Positions 1 to 7,104 of a stretch of 26,207 nt of DNA are shown piece after piece; positions within the stretch are counted from its first letter, which is position 1; every line of letters starts with the position of its first letter. The notes below the pieces were generated by a model. That model did no database searches. It had not been told where the DNA came from and saw only the letters and a list, made by a program, of their open reading frames with translations. The translations under genes and the position numbers were made by a program. The stretch is from AC-32 sp038236705 (GTDB lineage: Bacteria; Actinomycetota; Thermoleophilia; Gaiellales; Gaiellaceae): contig JBBRZN010000028.1 in NCBI GenBank assembly GCA_038236705.1, positions 1-26,207 of the forward strand, in the 5' to 3' direction.

Positions 1-1
1 C

Positions 2-724
2 AACGTGACGCCGACCCAGCTCTACGGACGACTGCTGGAGCTGGACGGCCCGGTCGCCGAGCGGGGCAGGCGGTTTCGCTACGGGCGCTCCGAGATGCAG
101 ATCCATTTCGCGCTCTCGGAGCCGCCGCGCTGGGAGGGCGACGAGCGGCTCGGGCAGACGGCGATCGTCCACCTCACGCTGGGCCTCGACGGAGTCTCGC
201 GCGCGGTCAACGAGGCCGAGCGCGGCCTGCTGCCGGCCGAGGCGACCGTCGTCGTCGGCCAGCCGCTGACGATGGACCCTTCGCGCGCCCCCGAGGGCGC
301 GGGGCTCCTCTGGATCCAGCTCCAAGAGCTGCCCTGGCACGTGAAGGGCGACGCAGCCGGCGAGCTCGACGCGGGCGACGGCACCTGGACCGAGGAGCTG
401 CGCGAGCGCTACGCCGATCGGATCCAGGCGCGGATCGCGCGGCACGTGCCGAACCTCGAGTCGTCTCTCCGCAAGCGGGTGACCCTCTCGCCGGCCGACC
501 TGGAGGCTGCGAACGTGAACCTGCACCATGGCGACCCCTACTCGGGCTCGCTCGCGCTCGATCAGAACCTGCTCTGGCGGCCGTTCCCGGCGAGCCCGGG
601 GCACGCGACACCGGTGAGGCGGCTCTGGCACATCGGGGCGAGCACGCACCCCGGCCCCGGCCTCGGCGCTGGCTCGGGGACGCTGGTGGCCAAGCGCCTG
701 CTCCGGAGGCGCCTGCTCGGGTGA
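2..724 (+). CDS. NAD(P)/FAD-dependent oxidoreductase, phytoene desaturase-like (C-terminal part)
   Basis: This is the C-terminal 240 or so residues of a larger flavoprotein; the reading frame is open to the left edge. The GTG at position 5 is not a credible start, because the N-terminal Rossmann FAD-binding domain, which should lie first, is absent. The recognisable part is the end: an L-W-H-I-G-A-S-T-H-P-G-P-G stretch followed by G-x-G-S-G-T and a helix. This is the C-terminal FAD-contacting motif of phytoene-dehydrogenase-like amine oxidase superfamily members. Such enzymes oxidise C-C or C-N bonds with FAD; the substrate cannot be told. The stop overlaps the GTG start of the next gene (GTGA), so the two are probably translationally coupled. 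Family is fairly sure, function is not. Confidence 0.75.
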   Translation, partial: NVTPTQLYGRLLELDGPVAERGRRFRYGRSEMQIHFALSEPPRWEGDERLGQTAIVHLTLGLDGVSRAVNEAERGLLPAEATVVVGQPLTMDPSRAPEGAGLLWIQLQELPWHVKGDAAGELDAGDGTWTEELRERYADRIQARIARHVPNLESSLRKRVTLSPADLEAANVNLHHGDPYSGSLALDQNLLWRPFPASPGHATPVRRLWHIGASTHPGPGLGAGSGTLVAKRLLRRRLLG

Positions 725-1515
725 GACTCTCGATCTCGCAGATCACCACGGTGAGCCAGTCGTTCGCGGACGACCTCGACGCCTACCGCGCGGCGGGCGC
801 GGACGGAATCGGCATCTGGGAGATGAAGCTCGCCGACGACTCGCTCGAGCGCTTTCGGGCGAGTGAGCTCGAGGCGGCGACGGCGATTCCCGCTGTGCCC
901 TCGATCCTGCCGCTGCCGCTGATGGAGGGCCCGGCCGATCCCGCCGAGCGCGTCGAGGCGATCCGCGCCGCCATCAGGCGCCTCGCGCCGTTCGAGCCGC
1001 CCTGCGTGCTCTTCCTCACCGGCCCCGGCGACGACCGGGCGACGATCCTCGAGGGATTGCGCGCGATCGCCGAGGAAGGGCACGCCTGCGGTGTCCCGGT
1101 GGCGCTCGAGGCCGTGCAACGCGAGTTTGCGCGCTTCTGGACGATCGTCAGCTCGCTCGCGGAGGCGGCCGCGTTGATCGAGGAAGCCGGCGCCGAGGTT
1201 GGGCTGATGTACGACTCGTGGCACCTCTGGCGCGAGCCGCTCGAGGAGATCGAGCGCCACCGGGACCGGATCCGCGGCGTCCACATCGCGGACTGGCGCG
1301 AGCCGACGCGCAGCACCAACGACCGCGTCCTGCCGGGGGACGGCGTCGTCGAGTTCGGCCCGATCCTCCAGGCACTGCGCTGGGAGGGACTCTTCGACCT
1401 GGAGATCTTCTCCGACTCGGAGCTGCCCGGATCGCTCTGGCGGGAAGACCCACGTGAACTCGCGGCGCGCGGGCTCGACCGTCTGCGGAGGACGGTATCG
1501 ACCGCGTCTGCGTAG
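721..1515 (+). CDS. Sugar phosphate isomerase/epimerase family TIM-barrel protein
   Basis: A 264-residue protein of the xylose-isomerase-like (AP endonuclease 2) TIM-barrel superfamily, which includes IolE, IolI, hydroxypyruvate isomerase and tagatose epimerases. Likely metal ligands or catalytic residues are visible at the expected places: E130 in VALEAV, D165 and H168 in YDSWHLW, H188 in GVHIADW, and E228 in DLEIFS. Length fits the family. The GTG start overlaps the upstream stop by four bases. The end of the gene contains the apparent Shine-Dalgarno and start of the following reductase gene. It probably acts in the cytoplasm on a sugar, keto-acid or similar polyol-type compound as part of the local catabolic set; the substrate is unknown. 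Confidence 0.82.
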   Translation: MRLSISQITTVSQSFADDLDAYRAAGADGIGIWEMKLADDSLERFRASELEAATAIPAVPSILPLPLMEGPADPAERVEAIRAAIRRLAPFEPPCVLFLTGPGDDRATILEGLRAIAEEGHACGVPVALEAVQREFARFWTIVSSLAEAAALIEEAGAEVGLMYDSWHLWREPLEEIERHRDRIRGVHIADWREPTRSTNDRVLPGDGVVEFGPILQALRWEGLFDLEIFSDSELPGSLWREDPRELAARGLDRLRRTVSTASA

Positions 1516-2426
1516 TCGGTGCCGGCGTGATCGGCAGCCTCTACGCGGGCCACCTCGGCCGCGTCCGCGAGCTCTCGGTGCTCTGCCGCCGCGACGAGCA
1601 CGCCCGCGCGCTGAACGAGCACGGCCTGCGCGTGTCCGGCCGAAGCGACTTCGTCACCAGCCTGAAGGCGGCGACCGATCCGGCCGAGCTCGCCGAGCCG
1701 GACCTGGCGATCGTCGCGACGAAGACCACCGAGCTCGATGCGGCCGCGGCCCGCCTCGCCGGGCACTGGCCGGATACCGCGATGATGACCGTCCAGAACG
1801 GTTTCGGCGCCGAAGAGGCCTTCAGCGGCCGGCAGGTCATTTCGGCGGTCACGTTCATGAGCGGCACGCGCCACTCGGACACGCACGTCGAGTACATCCT
1901 CGACACCGAAACCTGGCTCGGCCCCTACGGCCACACCCCCTACGAGCTGGTCGAGGAGACGGCTGCGCTGATCGTCGAGTCCGGCCTGAAGGCTCAGCCG
2001 TTTCGCGACCTGCGCCCGGCGCAGTGGTCGAAGCTGATCTTCAACGCGACGGTCAACGCGGTCGCGGCGCTGACCGGCCTGCCTCATGACCCGCACTTCG
2101 CTGCGCAGGCGCGGCGCAGCGATCTCGGCCACCTCGTCCACGACCTGATGGACGAGGGCAAGCGGGTGGCCGAGGCAGCCGGCGTCGAGCTGCAAGAGGA
2201 TCCATGGGAGATGAACGTCCACGCCACCCGGCGCGGAAGCCGCCACTATCCCTCCATGCTGGAGGACGTCGAGGCGCGCCGCCCGACCGAGATCGAGCAC
2301 ATCACGGGCGCGCTCGTGCGGGAGGCGGAGCGGCTGGCCGTGCCGGTACCACTGCATACTGCGCTCTACCGGCTCGTGAAGGCCCGCGAGGCCTCGTGGA
2401 ACCCGATTGACCCCCTACTGCCGTAG
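1497..2426 (+). CDS. Ketopantoate reductase-family (ApbA/PanE-like) NAD(P)H oxidoreductase, apparent ATC start
   Basis: Family members reduce 2-ketopantoate or related 2-keto acids with NAD(P)H. The Rossmann motif G-A-G-V-I-G lies at the extreme N-terminus and is cut in half if the first canonical codon, GTG at 1527, is used. Upstream in frame back to the stop at 1455 there is no ATG, GTG or TTG. An ATC at 1497 is preceded by GGAGG (1487-1491) with a 5-base gap and would give M-D-R-V-C-V-V-G-A-G, matching the start of the paralogue at 7101 (M-R-V-C-I-V-G-C-G). Catalytic lysine lies in KLIFNA and the conserved acid in the P-T-E-I-E stretch. The gene overlaps the TIM-barrel gene by 19 bases and precedes a LIV transporter. 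True pantoate synthesis is doubtful given the duplicated, transporter-linked context. Product is confident; the start is inference. Confidence 0.85.
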   Translation: MDRVCVVGAGVIGSLYAGHLGRVRELSVLCRRDEHARALNEHGLRVSGRSDFVTSLKAATDPAELAEPDLAIVATKTTELDAAAARLAGHWPDTAMMTVQNGFGAEEAFSGRQVISAVTFMSGTRHSDTHVEYILDTETWLGPYGHTPYELVEETAALIVESGLKAQPFRDLRPAQWSKLIFNATVNAVAALTGLPHDPHFAAQARRSDLGHLVHDLMDEGKRVAEAAGVELQEDPWEMNVHATRRGSRHYPSMLEDVEARRPTEIEHITGALVREAERLAVPVPLHTALYRLVKAREASWNPIDPLLP

Positions 2427-2437
2427 GGACTTAAAAT
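2407..2437 (+). promoter_or_regulatory. Candidate promoter with internal palindrome upstream of LIV operon 1
   Basis: A TTGACC at 2407-2412 resembles a -35 box and a TAAAAT at 2432-2437 resembles a -10 box; the spacer of 19 bases is rather long. Between them sits a 6-bp inverted repeat (CCCTAC, loop TGCC, GTAGGG; 2413-2428), placed where a repressor operator could lie. It also covers the stop of the upstream gene, so it may instead be a weak hairpin. Predicted leader before the ATG at 2476 is about 30 bases and contains a good purine-rich ribosome binding site (GAGAGGAGAGG). Visual call only. Confidence 0.45.
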
Positions 2438-2475
2438 AGCGTGTTGGCGACTGTGGTTCGAGAGGAGAGGGATCA

Positions 2476-3684
2476 ATGAGAAGAGCGACTAGATGGGGTG
2501 CTCTCGCAGCGCTCCTCGGGGCAGCTGTGGCGATCGCCGCTCTGGCTGCCACCTCAGGCGGACGCGCCGCCTCGTCGGCGAAGAAGCCGATCGTGATCGG
2601 CTGGGCGTACGACCTGAAGGGGCAGATGGCGCCCTTCGACAATCCCGCGCTCGCTGCGGCGAAGATCCGCATCAAGCGGATCAATGCGAAAGGCGGCGTC
2701 GGCGGCCGCAAGTTCGTGATCAAGACCTGCGACACCCAGAACAACAACCCGAGCAGAGCCAAGTCCTGCGCGCTGAACCTGCTCGGCGGAGGGGCGAGCA
2801 TCATCTTCGTGACCTGTGACGTCGACTTTGCGACGCCGGTCGTCCAGGAGACGATCAAGCGCGGCAAGCTCGCGGTCGCGCCCTGCATCGGCACCGACCA
2901 GATGGGCCCGAAGCGCTTCGGCAAGGCCGGCAAGCTGGCCTTCAGCTTCGGCAACGTCGCGCAGGACGAGGGCTCGGCGATGGCGGAGTACGCCTACAAG
3001 CGCGGCTGGAAGACGGCCGGCCTAGCGACAAATACGCTGCTCGTCTACTTCAAGAACGTCGTGCAGGCGTTCGACAAGCGCTTCCGCCAGCTCGGCGGCA
3101 AGGTCGTCACCCGCGAGAGCTACGCGACTGGCGCGAACAACGTCAACACGGCGGTCAGCCGCCTGAACTCGCACAAGGCGGCCGTGTACGTCACCTCGAC
3201 GGCGTTCGGCGAGCTGCCGGCGTTCGTCTCCGGGCTGCGCTCGCTCCACAACAACACGCCCATCCTCAACTCCTGGGCCGGCGACGGAACCTACTGGGCG
3301 CCCTCGAGCCCGAAGGTGACGAACTACTACTTCGTCACCTACGCGTCGGTGTTCGGGGACGACCCGAGCAGGGACGTGCGCAGGATGATCGCCGCGCTCA
3401 AGGCGGCCGGGGCGACCCCGGGCACGGGCGGTTTCCTGGGCGGCGCGGATGCGATCGACGGCGTCTTCCTCGCGATCAAGCGGGCCAACGGCTCGCTCAA
3501 GGGATCGGCGCTGGCGGCCCGGCTCGAGAAGTTCAAGGGCCAGGCCGTGCTCGGCGGGAAGATCAGCTTCTCGGCGAAGCTGCACACCGTCTTCGGCCGG
3601 CAGTACCGCGTGATCAAGATCCAGAACAACAAGGCGTCCTATGTGGGCCCGGTGACGGCGAGGGTCGTCCCGAAGCTCCCCTAG
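2476..3684 (+). CDS. Branched-chain amino acid-type ABC transporter substrate-binding protein (LIV system 1)
   Basis: A 402-residue exported solute-binding protein of the Leu/Ile/Val-binding (Peripla_BP_6) family. The N-terminus shows a twin-arginine-poor, Sec-type signal: MRRATRW followed by a hydrophobic alanine-rich helix to about residue 30. There is no lipobox cysteine, unusual for a monoderm importer, so anchoring is unclear. The mature protein begins with the typical P-I-V-I-G-W-A-Y-D-L-K-G strand and binding loop, and later has A-D-A-I-D-G and a C-terminal Y-R-V-I-K-I region. The ATG start follows a purine-rich ribosome binding site. It is first in an operon with LivG, LivF, LivH and LivM. 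Known family members bind amino acids but also amides, urea and aromatic acids, so the ligand is open. Confidence 0.9.
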   Translation: MRRATRWGALAALLGAAVAIAALAATSGGRAASSAKKPIVIGWAYDLKGQMAPFDNPALAAAKIRIKRINAKGGVGGRKFVIKTCDTQNNNPSRAKSCALNLLGGGASIIFVTCDVDFATPVVQETIKRGKLAVAPCIGTDQMGPKRFGKAGKLAFSFGNVAQDEGSAMAEYAYKRGWKTAGLATNTLLVYFKNVVQAFDKRFRQLGGKVVTRESYATGANNVNTAVSRLNSHKAAVYVTSTAFGELPAFVSGLRSLHNNTPILNSWAGDGTYWAPSSPKVTNYYFVTYASVFGDDPSRDVRRMIAALKAAGATPGTGGFLGGADAIDGVFLAIKRANGSLKGSALAARLEKFKGQAVLGGKISFSAKLHTVFGRQYRVIKIQNNKASYVGPVTARVVPKLP

Positions 3685-3697
3685 CCCGGGCGCGAGC

Positions 3698-4489
3698 TTG
3701 CCGCCGACGGCGCTCGCGGAAGGAAGCGAGAGGAGGCCCGGAGAGACTCTCCGGGCCTCCTCCGTCTCGCGGTCCTTCAAGGGCGTGCAGGCGCTGCAGG
3801 ACGTGTCGCTCGAGCTGCACCGGCACGAGGTCGTTGGTCTGATCGGGCCGAACGGCGCGGGCAAGTCCACTCTCGTGAACGTGCTCACCGGCTTCGACTT
3901 CCCGGATGAAGGGGGGGTCGAGCTCGAGGGGCGCGAGATCACCGGCTGGAGCTCGCACCGGCGGGCCCGTGCCGGGGTCGCGCGCACCTTCCAGCACAGC
4001 CGCTCCTTCAGAGAGCTCTCGGTGCGGGAAAACGTGGAGGTGGCTGCGCTCGGGGCGAGGGCTGGGCCACGCGAGGCTCGGAGGCGCGCTGATGGGCTGC
4101 TCGAGCTGCTCGGCCTCTCCGAGCGCGCCGAGGCGCGCGCCGACTCGCTCGCGCAGGGTGACGAGCGGCGGCTCGGCGTGGCGCGCGTGCTCGCGACGGC
4201 GCCGGCCTTCGTGCTGCTGGACGAGCCGGCGGCCGGCCTGCCCGAAGCCGAGGTGCCGGAGTTCACGGAGGTCGTGCGCTCCGTGCGGGATGATCATGGG
4301 GCCGGCGTGCTCCTGATCGACCACAACATGGCGCTCGTGATGGGAGTGTGCGACCGGATCCACGTGCTCGACCAGGGCCGCACCCTCGCTGCCGGCACCC
4401 CGGACGAGATCCGGGGCAACCTCGACGTCGCGGCGGCCTACCTCGGCGAGACGGCGGTCACCAGGGCGGATGCCGAGGCCGATGCCTGA
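3698..4489 (+). CDS. livG: LIV-type ABC transporter ATP-binding protein LivG (system 1)
   Basis: A 263-residue ABC ATPase that powers import with LivF. Visible are Walker A (GPNGAGKST), the LivG-type A-R-T-F-Q-H Q-loop region, Walker B with LLDEP, a D-loop (AAGL) and the H-loop (LLIDHNM). The signature motif reads LAQGDERRLG rather than the usual LivG LAYGQQRRLE, keeping the glycine but losing both glutamines. The only canonical start that includes the whole first strand is the TTG at 3698, which has no clear ribosome binding site. Codons 12-22 lie inside a perfect palindrome (see 3731-3761). The gene follows the binding protein by 13 bases and overlaps livF. Family is certain, the exact N-terminus is not. 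Confidence 0.88.
   Translation: MPPTALAEGSERRPGETLRASSVSRSFKGVQALQDVSLELHRHEVVGLIGPNGAGKSTLVNVLTGFDFPDEGGVELEGREITGWSSHRRARAGVARTFQHSRSFRELSVRENVEVAALGARAGPREARRRADGLLELLGLSERAEARADSLAQGDERRLGVARVLATAPAFVLLDEPAAGLPEAEVPEFTEVVRSVRDDHGAGVLLIDHNMALVMGVCDRIHVLDQGRTLAAGTPDEIRGNLDVAAAYLGETAVTRADAEADA
3731..3761 (+). terminator. Perfect 15-bp palindrome between binding-protein gene and livG body
   Basis: AGGAGGCCCGGAGAG at 3731-3745 is the exact reverse complement of 3747-3761 with one base between, so RNA would fold into a very stable stem with a 3-base loop. No T-tract follows, and the hairpin lies within the first codons of livG. It could act as an attenuator or as an RNase barrier that keeps binding-protein mRNA more abundant than transporter mRNA, as known for other importer operons. 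Role is inferred; the structure is directly seen. Confidence 0.6.
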
Positions 4490-5195
4490 GCCGGTCCTGG
4501 AGCTCGCCGGGCTGGAGGTGCGCTACGGCACCGTCGCAGCGGTGCGCGACGTCTCGTTGCGGGTCGACAAGGGCGAGATCGTCGGACTGATCGGCCCCAA
4601 CGGCGCCGGCAAGTCGACCACGCTGCACGCGATCATGGGCGTCCTGCCCACGCATCGCGGCGAGATCCGGCTGCATGGCGACTCGGTGCGGGGCCGCTCC
4701 CCGGAGTCGATCGCCCACCGGGGCGTCGCGCTGGTTCCGGAGGGTCGCCGCATCTTCGGCGATTTCACCGTCGAGGAGAACCTGCGGCTAGGGCTTGCTG
4801 CACACCGCACGCACAACGGCGCCGAACCGCTCGCGCTGGCGTACGACCTCTTCCCGATGCTGAAGGAGTTCCGGCGCCGCTTGGCCGGCGCGCTCTCGGG
4901 CGGCCAGCAGCAGCAGCTCGCGATCGGCCGAGCGCTCGTCGCCGAGCCCGATCTCCTGCTCCTCGACGAGCCGTCGCTCGGCCTGGCGCCGCTCGCGGTC
5001 GACGATGTCTTCCAAGCGCTGCGAAGGATCCCCGAGCGCGGCGTGACCATCCTGCTCGTGGAGCAGCGCGCGCTCCACACCGTCGCACTGGCCGACCGTA
5101 CGCACGTGCTCGTCGCGGGGAAGCTGCGGCTGACCCTCGATCCCGCCGACGCGAAAGATCCCGACAAGATCGTCGCCGCCTACCTCGCCTCGTGA
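4482..5195 (+). CDS. livF: LIV-type ABC transporter ATP-binding protein LivF (system 1)
   Basis: The second ATPase of the importer, 237 residues from the ATG at 4482; a second ATG at 4470 would add four residues. It has Walker A (GPNGAGKST), the LivF-type VPEGRRIF segment, a canonical signature LSGGQQQQL, Walker B with LLLLDEPSLGL, and the H-region L-L-V-E-Q, in which Q replaces the switch histidine as is normal in LivF. It overlaps the end of livG by 8 bases and its stop overlaps the GTG of livH. It should pair with LivG at the cytoplasmic face of the LivH-LivM channel. Confidence 0.92.
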   Translation: MPEPVLELAGLEVRYGTVAAVRDVSLRVDKGEIVGLIGPNGAGKSTTLHAIMGVLPTHRGEIRLHGDSVRGRSPESIAHRGVALVPEGRRIFGDFTVEENLRLGLAAHRTHNGAEPLALAYDLFPMLKEFRRRLAGALSGGQQQQLAIGRALVAEPDLLLLDEPSLGLAPLAVDDVFQALRRIPERGVTILLVEQRALHTVALADRTHVLVAGKLRLTLDPADAKDPDKIVAAYLAS

Positions 5196-6100
5196 TCCTC
5201 GCCGCCGTCAATTTCCAGACCCTCTCCGACGCCGTCGGCCTCGGGGCGATCTACGCGCTGATGGCCGTCGGGATCGGGCTCGTCTTCGGGGTGCTCCGGC
5301 TCGTCAACTTCGCGTATGGCCAACTGGTGATGGCCGGTGCGTACACGCTCGCCTTCACCTCGGCTTGGCCGGTGCCGTTGAGCATCGCGGCCTGCTTCGG
5401 GGTCGTCGTGGCGCTGTCGCTCGCGATGGAGACCGTCGTCTTCCGGCCGCTACGCGGCCAGTCGCCCGCAGTGATGCTCGTGACCACCTTCGCGATCGCG
5501 TTCCTGCTGCAGGCGATCGCGCTGATCATCGACCTCCGCGACGACACCCTCGGTGAGGTCGCGGCCTCGATCACCTCGCTGAACGAGCCGATCAGCGTCG
5601 GCGGCGTGGACATCCGCAAGATCACGCTCGTCTCGGTCGCCGTGGCCGCGTTTGCGCTCCTGGCGCTCGCGCTCCTGCTCACCCGGACAACGATCGGCCT
5701 GCACACCCGGGCGGCCGCGGCCGACTTTCGCACCGCCCGGTTGCTCGGAGTGCGCGCGAACCGGGTGATCGCCGTCTCCGTCGTGCTCTCCGGTCTCCTG
5801 GCCGCGGCAGTCGCGGTGATGATGACCGTGCAGTTCCCGCTCGTCTCGCCGGACTTCGCGCTGCGGGACACGATCGTCGTCCTCGTCGGCGTCGTCGTCG
5901 GCGGGATCGATCGGCTCTGGACGGCAACGCTGGGCGGCTTCACGATCGGGTTCGTTTCGGGCGTGCTCAACGGCGCGCTGCCAACCGACAAGACCGTCTA
6001 CCTCCCCTCGGCCGTGTTCGCGCTGGTGATCCTCGTCCTGCTGCTGCGGCCGGCCGGCCTCTTCGCGTGGGGGCGGCGGGCGGCCGTCGAACGCGCATGA
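5192..6100 (+). CDS. livH: LIV-type ABC transporter permease LivH (system 1)
   Basis: A 302-residue inner-membrane permease. The N-terminus carries the LivH family pattern G-A-I-Y-A-L-M-A-V-G-I-G-L-V-F-G and L-V-N-F-A-Y-G-Q, and the C-terminus ends with the L-L-R-P-A-G-L-F motif. About eight hydrophobic segments are visible. A cytoplasmic loop around residues 178-192 (A-D-F-R-T-A-R-L-L-G) corresponds to the EAA-type ATPase contact. The GTG start overlaps the livF stop (GTGA) and its own stop overlaps the likely livM start (ATGA), indicating coupled translation. Confidence 0.92.
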   Translation: MILAAVNFQTLSDAVGLGAIYALMAVGIGLVFGVLRLVNFAYGQLVMAGAYTLAFTSAWPVPLSIAACFGVVVALSLAMETVVFRPLRGQSPAVMLVTTFAIAFLLQAIALIIDLRDDTLGEVAASITSLNEPISVGGVDIRKITLVSVAVAAFALLALALLLTRTTIGLHTRAAAADFRTARLLGVRANRVIAVSVVLSGLLAAAVAVMMTVQFPLVSPDFALRDTIVVLVGVVVGGIDRLWTATLGGFTIGFVSGVLNGALPTDKTVYLPSAVFALVILVLLLRPAGLFAWGRRAAVERA

Positions 6101-7104
6101 GGCGCGGGGCCGACGCGGTGGTCGAGCTGCTCGGGCCCTCGTCGCTCGTGGTCGCCGTCGGGCTCGTCGCGACGACCGCATCCCTGGCGAACCAGGTCTA
6201 CTTCATGAACGCTCTCGTGTCGGTCGCGATCGTGGTCGCGATCTACGTCTTCGTCGGGAACTCGGGCGTGCTCTCGTTCGGCCAGATCAGCTTCGTCGCG
6301 GTCGGCGCCTTCGCGGCCGGTGTGATGACGGTGCCGCTGGAGTCGAAGCAGGGCGTGCTCACGACGCTCTTTCCGTTCCTGCGCGACCACACCATCGGCA
6401 ACGTGCCGTCGCTTCTGCTCGCGGCCGGCCTCGGCGGCGTCTTCGCCTTCCTCGTAGGCCTGCCGCTGATGCGCCTCTCCGGCCTCGCCGCCGGGATCGC
6501 CACCTTCGCCGTGCTCGAGATCACCCACAACATCCTGCGCGAGTGGACGAAGATCGGTCCCGGCGCGACGACCCTCTCGCTCGTGCCCGAGACAACGGGA
6601 CCGCTGCAGGCCACCATCGGCGCGCTCGCCGTCATCGCGGTGGCGTTCGCCTACCAGCGCAGCCGGCTCGGGCGGCAGCTGCGGGCTTCGCGCGAGGACC
6701 CGCTGGCCGCCCGCGGCGTCGGCGTCCACGTGCACCGGCAGCGGCTCTGGGCCTTCACGCTCTCGGGCGCGCTGGCCGGGCTCGCGGGCGGGCTGCTCGT
6801 CCACCAGCTCGGCTCGATCACGACCGAGCAGGTCTACCTCGAGCTGACCTTCCTGACCCTGGCGATGCTCGTGGTCGGCGGGCTGACGAGCCTCTGGGGC
6901 GCCGTCGTCGGCGCGCTCGCGATCAGCGGTCTCGACTCCTTCCTGAGCCAGGCCGAGAACGGGGTGCACGTGCTCGGCGTGAAGCTCGACCTGCCGGCGG
7001 GGACGCGGCTTGTGTTCCTCGCGTCGATCATGGCGCTGGTGCTGATCCTGCGGCCCTCCGGACTGACCGGTGGGCGCGAGTTGCGATTTCCGAGGCGTGC
7101 GTGA
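6097..7104 (+). CDS. livM: LIV-type ABC transporter permease LivM (system 1)
   Basis: A 335-residue permease, partner of LivH. The typical LivM motif S-G-V-L-S-F-G-Q is near the N-terminus, the ATPase-contact loop S-R-E-D-P-L-A-A-R-G-V-G follows at about residue 205, and the end has L-I-L-R-P-S-G-L. The start was set at ATG 6097 because it makes an ATGA overlap with the livH stop; the GTG at 6067 would only add a charged extension inside livH. The stop overlaps the GTG of the following reductase gene, so the reductase belongs to the transporter operon. Confidence 0.9.
   Translation: MRRGADAVVELLGPSSLVVAVGLVATTASLANQVYFMNALVSVAIVVAIYVFVGNSGVLSFGQISFVAVGAFAAGVMTVPLESKQGVLTTLFPFLRDHTIGNVPSLLLAAGLGGVFAFLVGLPLMRLSGLAAGIATFAVLEITHNILREWTKIGPGATTLSLVPETTGPLQATIGALAVIAVAFAYQRSRLGRQLRASREDPLAARGVGVHVHRQRLWAFTLSGALAGLAGGLLVHQLGSITTEQVYLELTFLTLAMLVVGGLTSLWGAVVGALAISGLDSFLSQAENGVHVLGVKLDLPAGTRLVFLASIMALVLILRPSGLTGGRELRFPRRA

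Noticed and set aside
5..7. GTG at position 5 as true start of the first oxidoreductase
   Set aside because: The frame runs off the left edge and the conserved part seen is the C-terminal end of a longer family.
783..2357. 524-codon open frame on the - strand
   Set aside because: It is antisense to the TIM-barrel and reductase genes, arginine/serine rich with no domain pattern; long spurious frames are normal at this GC content.
6543..7100. N-terminal extension of the second ketopantoate-reductase-like gene
   Set aside because: It is a shadow of livM; GTG 7101 overlaps the livM stop and gives the Rossmann motif at the right place.
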